From Phymorhynchus buccinoides (lineage: Eukaryota > Mollusca > Gastropoda > Neogastropoda > Raphitomidae), in contig CM065700.1 of the NCBI GenBank assembly GCA_017654935.2, positions 50,789,427 to 50,853,426 on the forward strand: 64,000 nt of DNA, in the 5' to 3' direction. Below are positions 10,949 to 22,480 of this stretch, piece by piece. Every line of letters starts with the position of its first letter. Within the stretch, counting starts at the first letter, position 1. A program made the position numbers and the translations under genes. The notes beneath the pieces were generated by a model, which did no database searches, was not told the origin of the DNA, and saw only the letters and a list, made by a program, of their open reading frames with translations.

Positions 10949-13455
10949 AGTACTCTGCAGTTACTCATGACTTCAAGGGAAATAGGGGTCCACACAAAGA
11001 GCACTCTGCAGTTACTCATGACTTCAAGGGAAATAGGGGTCCACACAAAGAGCACTCTGCAGTTACTCATGACTTCAAGGGAAATACGGGTACACACAAA
11101 GAGCACTCTGCAGTTACTCAAGACTTCAAGGGAAATAGGGGTCCACACAAAGAGTACTCTGCAGTTACTCAAGACTTCAAGGGAAATAGGGGTACACACA
11201 AAGAGCACTCTGCAGTTACTCATGACTTCAAGGGAAATAGGGGTCCACACAAAGAGCACTCTGCAGTTACTCAAGACTTCAAGGGAAATAGGGGTCCACA
11301 CAAAGAGCACTCTGCAGTTACTCATGACTTCAAGGGAAATAGGGGTACACACAAAGAGCACTCTGCAGTTACTCATGACTTCAAGGGAAATACGGGTACA
11401 CACAAAGAGCACTCTGCAGTTACTCATGACTTCAAGGGAAATAGGGGTCCACACAAAGAGCACTCTGCAGTTACTCATGACTTCAAGGGAAATAGGGGTA
11501 CACACAAAGAGCACTCTGCAGTTACTCATGACTTCAAGGGAAATAGGGGTACACACAAAGAGCACTCTGCAGTTACTCATGACTTCAAGGGAAATAGGGG
11601 TACACACAAAGAGCACTCTGCAGTTACTCATGACTTCAAGGGAAATAGGGGTCCACACAAAGAGCACTCTGCAGTTACTCATGACTTCAAGGGAAATAGG
11701 GGTACACACAAAGAGCACTCTGCAGTTACTCATGACTTCAAGGGAAATAGGGGTACACACAAAGAGCACTCTGCAGTTACTCATGACTTCAAGGGAAATA
11801 GGGGTACACACAAAGAGCACTCTGCAGTTACTCATGACTTCAAGGGAAATAGGGGTCCACACAAAGAGCACTCTGCAGTTACTCATGACTTCAAGGGAAA
11901 TAGGGGTCCACACAAAGAGCACTCTGCAGTTACTCATGACTTCAAGGGAAATAGGGGTCCACACAAAGAGCACTCTGCAGTTACTCATGACTTCAAGGGA
12001 AATACGGGTACACACAAAGAGCACTCTGCAGTTACTCAAGACTTCAAGGGAAATAGGGGTCCACACAAAGAGCACTCTGCAGTTACTCATGACTTCAAGG
12101 GAAATACGGGTACACACAAAGAGCACTCTGCAGTTACTCATGACTTCAAGGGAAATAGGGGTCCACACAAAGAGTACTCTGCAGTTACTCATGACTTCAA
12201 GGGAAATACGGGTACACACAAAGAGCACTCTGCAGTTACTCATGACTTCAAGGGAAATAGGGGTCCACACAAAGAGTACTCTGCAGTTACTCATGACTTC
12301 AAGGGAAATACGGGTACACACAAAGAGCACTCTGCAGTTACTCAAGACTTCAAGGGAAATAGGGGTACACACAAAGAGCACTCTGCAGTTACTCATGACT
12401 TCAAGGGAAATACGGGGTACACAAAGAGAGCACTCTGCAGTTACTCATGACTTCAAGGGAAATAGGGGTCCACACAAAGAGCACTCTGCAGTTACTCATG
12501 ACTTCAAGGGAAATAGGGGTACACACAAAGAGCACTCTGCAGTTACTCATGACTTCAAGGGAAATAGGGGTCCACACAAAGAGCACTCTGCAGTTACTCA
12601 TGACTTCAAGGGAAATAGGGGTACACACAAAGAGCACTCTGCAGTTACTCATGACTTCAAGGGAAATAGGGGTCCACACAAAGAGCACTCTGCAGTTACT
12701 CATGACTTCAAGGGAAATAGGGGTCCACACAAAGAGTACTCTGCAGTTACTCATGACTTCAAGGGAAATAGGGGTCCACACAAAGAGTACTCTGCAGTTA
12801 CTCATGACTTCAAGGGAAATAGGGGTCCACACAAAGAGTACTCTGCAGTTACTCATGACTTCAAGGGAAATACGGGTACACACAAAGAGCACTCTGCAGT
12901 TACTCATGACTTCAAGGGAAATAGGGGTCCACACAAAGAGTACTCTGCAGTTACTCATGACTTCAAGGGAAATAGGGGTACACACAAAGAGCACTCTGCA
13001 GTTACTCATGACTTCAAGGGAAATACGGGTCCACACAAAGAGCACTCTGCAGTTACTCATGACTTCAAGGGAAATAGGGGTCCACACAAAGAGTACTCTG
13101 CAGTTACTCATGACTTCAAGGGAAATAGGGGTCCACACAAAGAGCACTCTGCAGTTACTCATGACTTCAAGGGAAATAGGGGTCCACACAAAGAGCACTC
13201 TGCAGTTACTCATGACTTCAAGGGAAATAGGGGTCCACACAAAGAGCACTCTGCAGTTACTCATGACTTCAAGGGAAATAGGGGTACACACAAAGAGCAC
13301 TCTGCAGTTACTCATGACTTCAAGGGAAATAGGGGTACACACAAAGAGCACTCTGCAGTTACTCATGACTTCAAGGGAAATAGGGGTACACACAAAGAGC
13401 ACTCTGCAGTTACTCATGACTTCAAGGGAAATAGGGGTCCACACAAAGAGCATTG
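10949..13455. repeat. 51-bp minisatellite, about 49 copies
   Basis: The 51-base unit repeats for 2.5 kb with a few linked variants (GGGGTCC/GGGGTAC/CGGGTAC; TCATGAC/TCAAGAC; GAGCAC/GAGTAC). Seventeen codons per unit make long open frames on both strands. One shifted copy at about 12415-12430 changes the frame, which argues against coding. It lies in the intron between the PNLDC1-like exons at 13641 and 10688. Confidence 0.97.
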
Positions 13456-13640
13456 ATATAAAAACAAATTATCAACAAATCAAAGGCATTAAAAGGAAAG
13501 AATTACACCCACCAATTTGCTAGGAAAAGACCCCTCTCTCATACTTTCTGTCCACCTCTCTCTCCCTCTATCTATCTCATTCACTCACTCTCTCTCTTTG
13601 TCACACACACACACAGAGTGACACACACACACACACTCAC
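13456..13640. other. Intron spacer with CT- and CA-rich tracts
   Basis: Low-complexity CT-rich sequence followed by short (AC)n runs up to the donor of the exon at 13641. Nothing else is recognised. Confidence 0.6.
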
Positions 13641-13714
13641 CTATCTGACACAGGGACAATCTGGACACACTGTTTCGTAATTTGCGGTACCGTTCATCAG
13701 CCGTGTCAAACAAA
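13641..13714 (-). CDS. PNLDC1: PNLDC1-like ribonuclease, internal exon (second found)
   Basis: On the minus strand an ATGTTTACAG acceptor precedes 74 bases (1 + 24 codons + 1), beginning LFDTADERYRKL and ending LSLCQI, followed by a GTGAGT donor. The first base closes the AG left by the exon at 18460-18511 (Ser). PARN-family proteins share an LFDTPxExYxKLR...SVxxFxxCQ(I/F)G segment right after the first catalytic motif. The spelling CQIG favours PNLDC1 over PARN. PNLDC1 trims piRNA 3' ends at the mitochondrial surface in animal germ cells; PARN is a deadenylase. Confidence 0.88.
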
Positions 13715-13769
13715 CTGTAAACATTCATACATTATATATTTTGAAAGTCAGACATAAGACATCCATTAC

Positions 13770-15368
13770 AGTACACATTCCAAACAAGTGTGTTAATCAG
13801 GAATAAGCGACAGTAGATTACAAAGTGTGTTAATCAGGAATAAGCGACAGTACATATTACAAAGTGTGTTAATCAGGAATAAGCCACAGTAGATTACAAA
13901 GTGTGTTAATCAGGAATAAGCGACAGTACACATTCCAAACAAGTGTGTTAATCAGGAATAAGCGACAGTACACATTCCAAACAAGTGTGTTAATCAGGAA
14001 TAAGCGACAGTACATATTACAAAGTGTGTTAATCAGGAATAAGCGACAGTACACATTCCAAACAAGTGTGTTAATCAGGAATAAGCGACAGTACATATTA
14101 CAAAGTGTGTTAATCAGGAATAAGCGACAGTACACATTCCAAACAAGTGTGTTAATCAGGAATAAGCGACAGTACACATTCCAAACAAGTGTGTTAATCA
14201 GGAATAAGCGACAGTACACATTCCAAACAAGTGTGTTAATCAGGAATAAGCGATAGTAGATTACAAAGTGTGTTAATCAGGAATAAGCGACAGTACATAT
14301 TACAAAGTGTGTTAATCAGGAATAAGCGATAGTAGATTACAAAGTGTGTTAATCAGGAATAAGCGACAGTACATATTACAAAGTGTGTTAATCAGGAATA
14401 AGCGACAGTACATATTACAAAGTGTGTTAATCAGGAATAAGCGACAGTACATATTACAAAGTGTGTTAATCAGGAATAAGCGACAGTACATATTACAAAG
14501 TGTGTTAATCAGGAATAAGCGACAGTACATATTACAAAGTGTGTTAATCAGGAATAAGCAACAGTACATATTACAAAGTGTGTTAATCAGGAATAAGCGA
14601 TAGTAGATTACAAAGTGTGTTAATCAGGAATAAGCGACAGTACATATTACAAAGTGTGTTAATCAGGAATAAGCGATAGTAGATTACAAAGTGTGTTAAT
14701 CAGGAATAAGCGACAGTACATATTACAAAGTGTGTTAATCAGGAATAAGCGATAGTAGATTACAAAGTGTGTTAATCAGGAGTAAGCGACAGTACATATT
14801 ACAAAGCGTGTTAATCAGGAATAAGCGATAGTAGATTACAAAGTGTTTTAATCAGGAATAAGCGACAGTACATATTACAAAGTGTGTTAATCAGGAATAA
14901 GCGATAGTAGATTACAAAGTGTGTTAATCAGGAATAAGCGACAGTACATATTACAAAGTGTGTTAATCAGGAATAAGCGATAGTAGATTACAAAGTGTGT
15001 TAATCAGGAATAAGCGACAGTACATATTACAAAGTGTGTTAATCAGGAATAAGCAACAGTACATATTACAAAGTGTGTTAATCAGGAATAAGCGACAGTA
15101 CATATTACAAAGTGTGTTAATCAGGAATAAGCGACAGTACATATTACAAAGTGTGTTAATCAGGAATAAGCGACAGTACATATTACAAAGTGTGTTAATC
15201 AGGAATAAGCGACAGTACATATTACAAAGTGTGTTAATCAGGAATAAGCGACAGTACATATTACAAAGTGTGTTAATCAGGAATAAGCGACAGTAGATTA
15301 CAAAGTGTGTTAATCAGGAATAAGCGACAGTAGATTACAAAGTGTGTTAATCAGGAATAAGCGATAGA
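13770..15368. repeat. 37-42-bp minisatellite, about 41 copies
   Basis: The core GTGTGTTAATCAGGAATAAG is followed by one of three endings (ACATTCCAAACAA, ACATATTACAAA, AGATTACAAA), giving units of 42, 39 and 37 bases. The first third is rich in the 42-base form. From about 14230 onward the 37- and 39-base forms alternate or run in blocks. Confidence 0.95.
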
Positions 15369-15520
15369 TAATGTTGAGTTTCAGTACGTGAGCACCTAAC
15401 CTAGTGGCTATGCAGAAAAGGGGGAAAAAACAGTTACAAAATACGGCACATGTTCCATTTTAAAGAGCATTTTCATTGGCAACAACCATACAAACAAAAT
15501 GCTTGAGAACTCAACAAGAT
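15369..15520. other. Short unique spacer between two arrays
   Basis: About 150 bases of unique sequence. No exon or element is recognised. Confidence 0.6.
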
Positions 15521-18379
15521 GGCACCGACATGTGAAGCGCTCAACACGACAGTGGATGTACATTTAAACGAAGGAGCACTGGCAGCACTGACATATGAAC
15601 GGCTCAACATGACATTTAAACAAAGGAACACTGGCAGCACTGACATATGAAGCGCTCAACACGACAGTGGACATACATTTAAACGAAGGAACAATGGCAG
15701 CACTGACATATGAAGCGCTCAACACGACAGTGGACATACATTTAAACGAAGGAACACTGGCAGCACTGACATATGAAGCGCTCAACACGACAGTGGACGT
15801 ACATTTAAACGAAGGAACAATGGCAGCACTGACATATGAAGCGCTCAACACGACAGTGGACATACATTTAAACGAAGGAACAATGGCAGCACTGACATAT
15901 GAAGCGCTCAACACGACAGTGGACTTACATTTAAACGAAGGAACACTGGCAGCACTGACATATGAACACGCTCAACACGACAGTGGACATACATTTAAAC
16001 GAAGGAACACTGGCAGCACTGACATATGAAGCGCTCAACACGACAGTGGACGTACATTTAAATGAAGGAACAATGGCAGCACTGACATATGAAGCGCTCA
16101 ACACGACAGTGGACATACATTTAAACGAAGGAACACTGGCAGCACTGACATATGAAGCGCTCAACACGACAGTGGACGTACATTTAAACGAAGGAACACT
16201 GGCAGCACTGACATATGAAGCGCTCAACACGACAGTGGACGTACATTTAAACGAAGGAACACTGGCAGCACTGACATATGAAGCGCTCAACACGACAGTG
16301 GACGTACATTTAAACGAAGGAACACTGGCAGCACTGACATATGAAGCGCTCAACACGACAGTGGACGTACATTTAAACGAAGGAACAATGGCAGCACTGA
16401 CATATGAAGCGCTCAACACGACAGTGGACGTACATTTAAACGAAGGAACACTGGCAGCACTGACATATGAAGCGCTCAACACGACAGTGGACGTACATTT
16501 AAACGAAGGAACACTGGCAGCACTGACATATGAAGCGCTCAACACGACAGTGGACGTACATTTAAACGAAGGAACAATGGCAGCACTGACATATGAAGCG
16601 CTCAACACGACAGTGGACGTACATTTAAACGAAGGAACAATGGCAGCACTGACATATGAAGCGCTCAACACGACAGTGGACATACATTTAAACGAAGGAA
16701 CACTGGCAGCACTGACATATGAAGCGCTCAACACGACAGTGGACTTACATTTAAACGAAGGAACACTGGCAGCACTGACATATGAAGCGCTCAACACGAC
16801 AGTGGACATACATTTAAACGAAGGAACACTGGCAGCACTGACATATGAAGCGCTCAACACGACAGTGGACGTACATTTAAACGAAGGAACAATGGCAGCA
16901 CTGACATATGAAGCGCTCAACACGACAGTGGACATACATTTAAACGAAGGAACACTGGCAGCACTGACATATGAAGCGCTCAGCGCTCAACACGACAGTG
17001 GACGTACATTTAAACGAAGGAACAATGGCAGCACTGACATATGAAGCGCTCAACACGACAGTGGACAGCACTGACATATGAAGCGCTCAACACGACAGTG
17101 GACGTACATTTAAACGAAGGAACAATGGCAGCACTGACATATGAAGCGCTCAACACGACAGTGGACGTACATTTAAACGAAGGAACAATGGCAGCACTGA
17201 CATATGAAGCGCTCAACACGACAGTGGACATACATTTAAACGAAGGAACAATGGCAGCACTGACATATGAAGCGCTCAACACGACAGTGGACGTACATTT
17301 AAACGAAGGAACAATGGCAGCACTGACATATGAAGCGCTCAACACGACAGTGGACGTACATTTAAACGAAGGAACAATGGCAGCACTGACATATGAAGCG
17401 CTCAACACGACAGTGGACGTACATTTAAACGAAGGAACAATGGCAGCACTGACATATGAAGCGCTCAACACGACAGTGGACATACATTTAAACGAAGGAA
17501 CACTGGCAGCACTGACATATGAAGCGCTCAACACGACAGTGGACATACATTTAAACGAAGGAACAATGGCAGCACTGACATATGAAGCGCTCAACACGAC
17601 AGTGGACGTACATTTAAACGAAGGAACACTGGCAGCACTGACATATGAAGCGCTCAACACGACAGTGGACGTACATTTAAACGAAGGAACACTGGCAGCA
17701 CTGACATATGAAGCGCTCAACACGACAGTGGACGTACATTTAAACGAAGGAACACTGGCAGCACTGACATATGAAGCGCTCAACACGACAGTGGACGTAC
17801 ATTTAAACGAAGGAACACTGGCAGCACTGACATATGAAGCGCTCAACACGACAGTGGACGTACATTTAAACGAAGGAACACTGGCAGCACTGACATATGA
17901 AGCGCTCAACACCACAGTGGACGTACATTTAAACGAAGGAACACTGACATATGAAGCGCTCAACACGACAGTGGACATACATTTAAACGAAGGAACACTG
18001 GCAGCACTGACATATGAAGCGCTCAACACGACAGTGGACGTACATTTAAACGAAGGAACACTGGCAGCACTGACATATGAAGCGCTCAACACGACAGTGG
18101 ACGTACATTTAAACGAAGGAACAATGGCAGCACTGACATATGAAGCGCTCAACACGACAGTGGACGTACATTTAAATGAAGGAACAATGGCAGCACTGAC
18201 ATATGAAGCGCTCAACACGACAGTGGACATACATTTAAACAAAGGAACAATGGCAGCACTGACATATGAAGCGCTCAACACGACAGTGGACGTACATTTA
18301 AATGAAGGAACAATGGCAGCACTGACATATTAACCGCTCAACACGACAGTGGACTTACATTTAAATGAAGGAACACTGG
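15521..18379. repeat. 63-bp minisatellite, about 45 copies
   Basis: The 63-base unit (21 codons) repeats for 2.86 kb. Variants at two positions (GAACAATGG/GAACACTGG and GACGT/GACAT/GACTT) are mixed along the array. A few deletions (about 15600, 17060, 17940) break the register. The plus-strand frame reads VHLNEGTMAALTYEALNTTVD, but with no context suggesting a gene. It lies in the PNLDC1-like intron between the exons at 18460 and 13714. Confidence 0.97.
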
Positions 18380-18459
18380 CAAAGCCCTGGGGTAGAAATA
18401 GTACAGTAACAGTAACAGGCAAAATGACTCATCACGTCAAATGCTACTATTGTACTAAC

Positions 18460-18511
18460 CTTCGCTTGTCATTCTCTCTGACCGTCAGCCCAGTGAACTC
18501 TGAATCGATGG
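18460..18511 (-). CDS. PNLDC1: PNLDC1-like ribonuclease, exon with first catalytic motif
   Basis: On the minus strand a CATGTTTTTGTCCGTTGCAG-type acceptor precedes 52 bases (2 + 16 codons + 2) reading IDSEFTGLTVRENDKR, followed by a GTTAGT donor. The D-x-E in IDSEFTGL is the first motif of the DEDD 3'-5' exonuclease fold, binding the catalytic metal with the later Asp residues. PARN, TOE1 and PNLDC1 all carry (A/G)(I/L)DxEF(S/T)GL here. It joins in phase to the exon at 13641-13714. The preceding exon should encode the start and an ADF(F/V) segment ending in G; I could not find it up to 29.6 kb. Confidence 0.88.
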
Positions 18512-18617
18512 CTGCAACGGACAAAAACATGCAGGTTGAATGTCAACAAAGCACAATTTCCTAATATCTTTCTTTCTCTTTCTTTGTTGATCGATCAGAT
18601 TCCTTTCATATGAGTGC

Positions 18618-19063
18618 TGTCAAAGTCAGATGAAGTTCAGTCCATGTTTTCTATTTTCAATGTTATTGTTTTGTGGATATCCTACTTTCGTTTTTAAATG
18701 ATTGTTTATTTTTATTTATTGCTGCTTTCATATATCCATGTACTATGCTTAAACAACAAATATAAACTTAAAATGAGTTTTTAATGTACTTCATAATATT
18801 TATTTTCTTCATTATTACGTAATCAGTGTAAACAAATTGTTACTTCCGCCCCCAACTGCTCAATGTACCAATCAATAATCTGTGGTTCTTAGTGTATGTA
18901 TTGTGTAGTACAAATCCATTGATTTATTTATTTTGCTCACTGTAGGTAGTGTCATGTATTCTGATTATAAGTTGACGGCGTTATTCATACCTTTTTTGTT
19001 CTCCATTAAATCCGTGTTCAAATTTTACGTCAATCTGACTATTGAATTGATGCGACAGTGACA
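18618..19063 (+). repeat. 5' long terminal repeat
   Basis: 446 bases, TGTCAAAG...GTGACA. Compared with the 3' LTR there are only four substitutions (near 18648, 18745, 18773 and 19034). An ATTAAA at about 19004 could be a processing signal. Confidence 0.85.
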
Positions 19064-19284
19064 GTCAACTTATACTTGTAACATCGAACTTCGAAGTCAT
19101 GATTGCAAGCAGTTATTTGTTAGTTACTTTGAACGAACTGTACTGTGAACAAAATGGTGTTTCTTTGCAAGTTATTCTGCATTGATACTGTCGTTTTTAG
19201 GCCCAATGCCTTCATAATAGATCTCGTCTAGTGTTTTATTGACATTTTCTTCTTCTTTATGATGGCAATCAATACATCAATACT

Positions 19285-19323
19285 TGACGTCATTCACGCT
19301 TCTACGTAACATTTATGACGTCA
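19285..19323. promoter_or_regulatory. Two perfect CRE palindromes (TGACGTCA)
   Basis: TGACGTCA occurs at 19285-19292 and again at 19316-19323, 31 bases (about three helical turns) apart, inside the LTR element 5' of its open frames. CREB/ATF-family factors bind this octamer. A regulatory role here is inferred only. Confidence 0.45.
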
Positions 19324-19715
19324 GACAATTCAAAAAGTGTGCCACGAGAACTTTATTAGAAAGACCCCACATAGACAAAAGCAACACAAGAAAAATTGTT
19401 TACTGTGAACTGTGCTGTCATCAAATTAGTGTTTGTTTATAAATGATTTTATAATTAGAACCGTTTTCTAATCATTTTGAATATTCAATTGACAATGGTT
19501 TGTGACATTCAAAGGAAATGACATGTAAATAGGCCACAGATTGAATTATAACATTCAAACAACAATGTCAGAAACAAGCGAAGAAAAACAGACCTGTAAA
19601 GTGTAATAAAATCATTACAAAGGAGATACCTTTCGTTGGTCTACAAAATGTGTTTCCCTTCCCAAAAAGAAAGTGTGAAAACAAAGCTACGCAGTGTGGT
19701 GATGCACATTGTGGA

Positions 19716-20018
19716 ATGCCAGAACTTTTCAAAAACCTTTCCATTTGTGGTGATGATGAGGTTTTCCATTCCCAGCAGAAAGAAGCCAGTTCCTGTCTAC
19801 AACCTTCATCAAAGTTTCCCCCTGATGATTCTGAATCTGAAGTCGCGTTAGATCCACCAGAAACTTCAACCACATCCAAACCGTGCAAACGTGAACCAAA
19901 CTGGAATCACGCTGACCTCTTTGTGAAAGTGACTCTGTTTCTATTTGTGATCAGTCTTTTTGTTACTTCCACTGGTTTACAGCAAAGACACAAAACCCAC
20001 GTTGCTATCCTCTGTTAA
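19716..20018 (+). CDS. Open frame inside the LTR element, with a hydrophobic segment
   Basis: The frame is open from 19545 to the TAA at 20016-20018. The first ATG is at 19716, giving 100 codons. It is rich in Cys, Ser, Pro and Lys and ends with a strongly hydrophobic stretch (LFVKVTLFLFVISLFV), which could be a membrane anchor or late signal sequence. I recognise no family. Coding-like Cys-containing sequence continues in another frame straight after (to 20392), suggesting a frameshift or an unseen intron. It could be a captured host gene or an element-specific protein. Confidence 0.4.
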   Translation: MPELFKNLSICGDDEVFHSQQKEASSCLQPSSKFPPDDSESEVALDPPETSTTSKPCKREPNWNHADLFVKVTLFLFVISLFVTSTGLQQRHKTHVAILC

Positions 20019-20392
20019 ATGATTGTTGGTGCAAAAAGGTTATATTTTGTGATGGTGGGAGCTTTCAGAAAGGCTCCTTTTCTGTGTGTGAAAAGCAATG
20101 TCAGTTTTTCAACAACTCTCCTCATGCCAACTATGTGAAAGATGTACAAGAAATACAACCACAAAAATCAGTCATGGATACACTCATACCTGTCTCCCAA
20201 CACGTTCATACATCACTCAACACACTGTTTGCTAGCACAATGACCATTGTAACGCCATACTCAACTGACATGATCAACCTCAGTGATCCAGTGATCCCTG
20301 AGCCATCAACACCAAACCATGCCCCAACTATGAAGTCCCCATTTCCCCCTTTCCCAGAGAAACATGACGGTGGGAGTTGTTGCACACACTAA
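20019..20392 (+). pseudogene. Second-frame continuation inside the LTR element, Cys-rich then Pro/Ser/Thr-rich
   Basis: In the next frame the sequence is open across and beyond the stop at 20018, to TAA at 20390-20392. It starts with closely spaced cysteines (CYPLLNDCWCKK, then FCDGG and CEKQC) as in a small disulphide-rich domain, and turns into a Thr/Pro/Ser-rich tail ending SCCTH. No ATG occurs before 20173, so it is not an independent gene with a normal start. The most economical reading is that this frame and the previous one belonged to one protein. Confidence 0.35.
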
Positions 20393-20580
20393 TTGTCAAA
20401 ATCCCACACTGTGAATGTCAGTTATTACAGACATTCAATGATTATGGACTTGCTTCACTACACCACATTTACTATTGCTAACCATTTATTCCGATTCTGA
20501 GCGCATTACAAAATGTGAAAACCAAGTGACTAATTTATTTATATGAACATCAACTTTAACCTTGTTTCAAAACAAGACAT

Positions 20581-21210
20581 TTTGACATCAAGACAATGTA
20601 AAATTCTGTGACTGTATTGTGTGATTTGTTAGAAGAAACTTAACTGAATCTTTGACATCAAGACAATGTAAAATTCTGTGACTGTATTGTGTGATTTGTT
20701 AGAAGAAACTTAACTGAATCTTTGACATCAAGACAATGTAAAATTCTGTGACTGTATTGTGTGATTTGTTAGAAGAAACTTAACTGAATCTTTGACATCA
20801 AGACAATGTAAAATTCTGTGACTGTATTGTGTGATTTGTTAGAAGAAACTTAACTGAATCTTTGACATCAAGACAATGTAAAATTCTGTGACTGTATTGT
20901 GTGATTTGTTAGAAGAAACTTAACTGAATCTTTGACATCAAGACAATGTAAAATTCTGTGACTGTATTGTGTGATTTGTTAGAAGAAACTTAACTGAATC
21001 TTTGACATCAAGACAATGTAAAATTCTGTGACTGTATTGTGTGATTTGTTAGAAGAAACTTAACTGAATCTTTGACATCAAGACAATGTAAAATTCTGTG
21101 ACTGTATTGTGTGATTTGTTAGAAGAAACTTAACTGAATCTTTGACATCAAGACAATGTAAAATTCTGTGACTGTATTGTGTGATTTGTTAGAAGAAACT
21201 TAACTGAATT
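20581..21210. repeat. 70-bp minisatellite, nine near-perfect copies, inside the LTR element
   Basis: The unit repeats every 70 bases (20581, 20651, 20721 ...) with almost no substitution. This indicates a very recent expansion in the 3' untranslated part of the element. Confidence 0.96.
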
Positions 21211-21620
21211 TTTATCAGAGTTTGATTAAAATAAATGTTTGTTTTATCATTCCATTCATTAATATATGTCTATATTTATACAATTTTAACAAGTTTGATG
21301 TATGTGTTAATAGTAAAATATGTTTTATTGTAAAACCAATTTTTTTAATAATTATTGTAATTAAATTCTTCTTAACTATACGTTTCATACAATTCATTGT
21401 TATTCGCAAATTTAATACTTTTAACTACATTTGTTCGAAAGAAACTGAAATGTTTTTTAAATCGACAAACAACTTGACTCATTATCATAGGCCTAATGAT
21501 ACATCTAAGCAAAAAGGTGTCTCAAATTGTTAATGTAATAAATTTCCAGGATTTTGTACAAACCAAATTTATTGTCAAAGTATGTTATTTATTGTTACAA
21601 ATCCTGTAAATTGGTGGGAG

Positions 21621-22475
21621 TGTCAAAGTCAGATGAAGTTCAGTCCATGCTTTCTATTTTCAATGTTATTGTTTTGTGGATATCCTACTTTCGTTTTTAA
21701 ATGATTGTTTATTTTTATTTATTGCTGCTTTCATATATCCATGTACTAAGCTTAAACAACAAATATAAACTTAAAAAGAGTTTTGGTAAAGCTCAAGATG
21801 TGCCACCCCCCCTACCTATCTCGGTTAATTCTATTTTTCCGTTATTGCCTTTCTTACCATACATAAAGCTGTATTTTAGGATTTTTTTTTAGCTAATAAC
21901 CTTTTTGGAATACTAACCCTATCCCTAACCCTAGCCCTAAACCTAACCCTACCCACCACCCTATAAGACGGAAAAACGCAACGAACCACAACTGTGACAA
22001 ATCGCGGTGTACTGCAGTACATAGTGGGGGGTAGGGTTAGGTTTAGGGCTAGGGTTAGTATTCAAAAAAGGTTATTAGCTAAAAATGTTCCTAAAATACA
22101 GCTTTATGTATGGTAAGAAAGGCAAAAACGGAAAAATAGAATTAACCGAGAAATGCAGGGGGGGTGGCACATCTTTACCTTTACCAGAGTTTTTAATGTA
22201 CTTCATAATATTTATTTTCTTCATTATTACGTAATCAGTGTAAACAAATTGTTACTTCCGCCCCCAACTGCTCAATGTACCAATCAATAATCTGTGGTTC
22301 TTAGTGTATGTATTGTGTAGTACAAATCCATTGATTTATTTATTTTGCTCACTGTAGGTAGTGTCATGTATTCTGATTATAAGTTGACGGCGTTATTCAT
22401 ACCTTTTTTGTTCTCCATTAAATCCGTGTTCAAATTTTACGTCAGTCTGACTATTGAATTGATGCGACAGTGACA
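21621..22475 (+). repeat. 3' long terminal repeat, split by a foldback element
   Basis: Same 446-base sequence as 18618-19063, interrupted after 21784 by a 401-base insert plus duplicated AGAGTTTT. It is followed by the AGTGC target duplication at 22476-22480. Confidence 0.85.
21785..22185. mobile_element. Foldback (long inverted repeat) element with telomere-like motifs
   Basis: The 401-base insert starts GGTAAAGCTCAAGATGTGCC and ends with the near inverse. Arms of roughly 165-180 bases (21785-21963 and 22022-22185) pair around a ~55-base loop. AGAGTTTT is present on both sides (21777-21784, 22186-22193); the sister LTR shows the unoccupied TGAGTTTT. An 8-bp duplication is typical of hAT-type elements. 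Each arm carries CCCTAACCCTA / TAGGGTTAGG-like runs. There is no ORF, so it is non-autonomous. Confidence 0.85.
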
Positions 22476-22480
22476 AGTGC

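Larger units (their letters stand above)
18618..22475 (+). mobile_element. LTR retroelement with 446-bp LTRs and 5-bp target duplication, no pol seen
   Basis: Direct repeats at 18618-19063 and 21621-22475 start with TG and end with CA. After removing a nested 401-bp insert and its 8-bp duplication, both are exactly 446 bases, with four differences. AGTGC flanks both outer ends (18613-18617 and 22476-22480). A purine-rich GGTGGGAG directly precedes the 3' LTR, as a polypurine tract should. The 2.56-kb interior shows no reverse transcriptase, integrase or protease motif and no clear tRNA primer site. It holds two overlapping-region open frames and a 9-copy 70-bp array. It therefore looks non-autonomous (LARD/TRIM-like). 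Strand is set by the polypurine tract. Confidence 0.85.

Noticed and set aside
10906..13523. Long frames of 350-830 codons over the 51-bp array
   Set aside because: Same cause: a 17-codon unit, several frames open at once, with the register broken near 12420.
15564..18333. 21-residue repeat protein from the 63-bp array
   Set aside because: Frames are open on both strands and broken by partial units. It lies inside an intron with phase-matched exons on both sides.
19076..19110. Possible first exon of the PNLDC1-like gene on the minus strand (a short ATG frame beginning MTSKFD)
   Set aside because: It lies within the LTR element, is too short, and leaves the required ADF(F/V) segment unexplained.
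21900..22070. True telomere or chromosome end
   Set aside because: Only short imperfect TTAGGG-like runs in inverted arms of a foldback element, with unique DNA on both sides.
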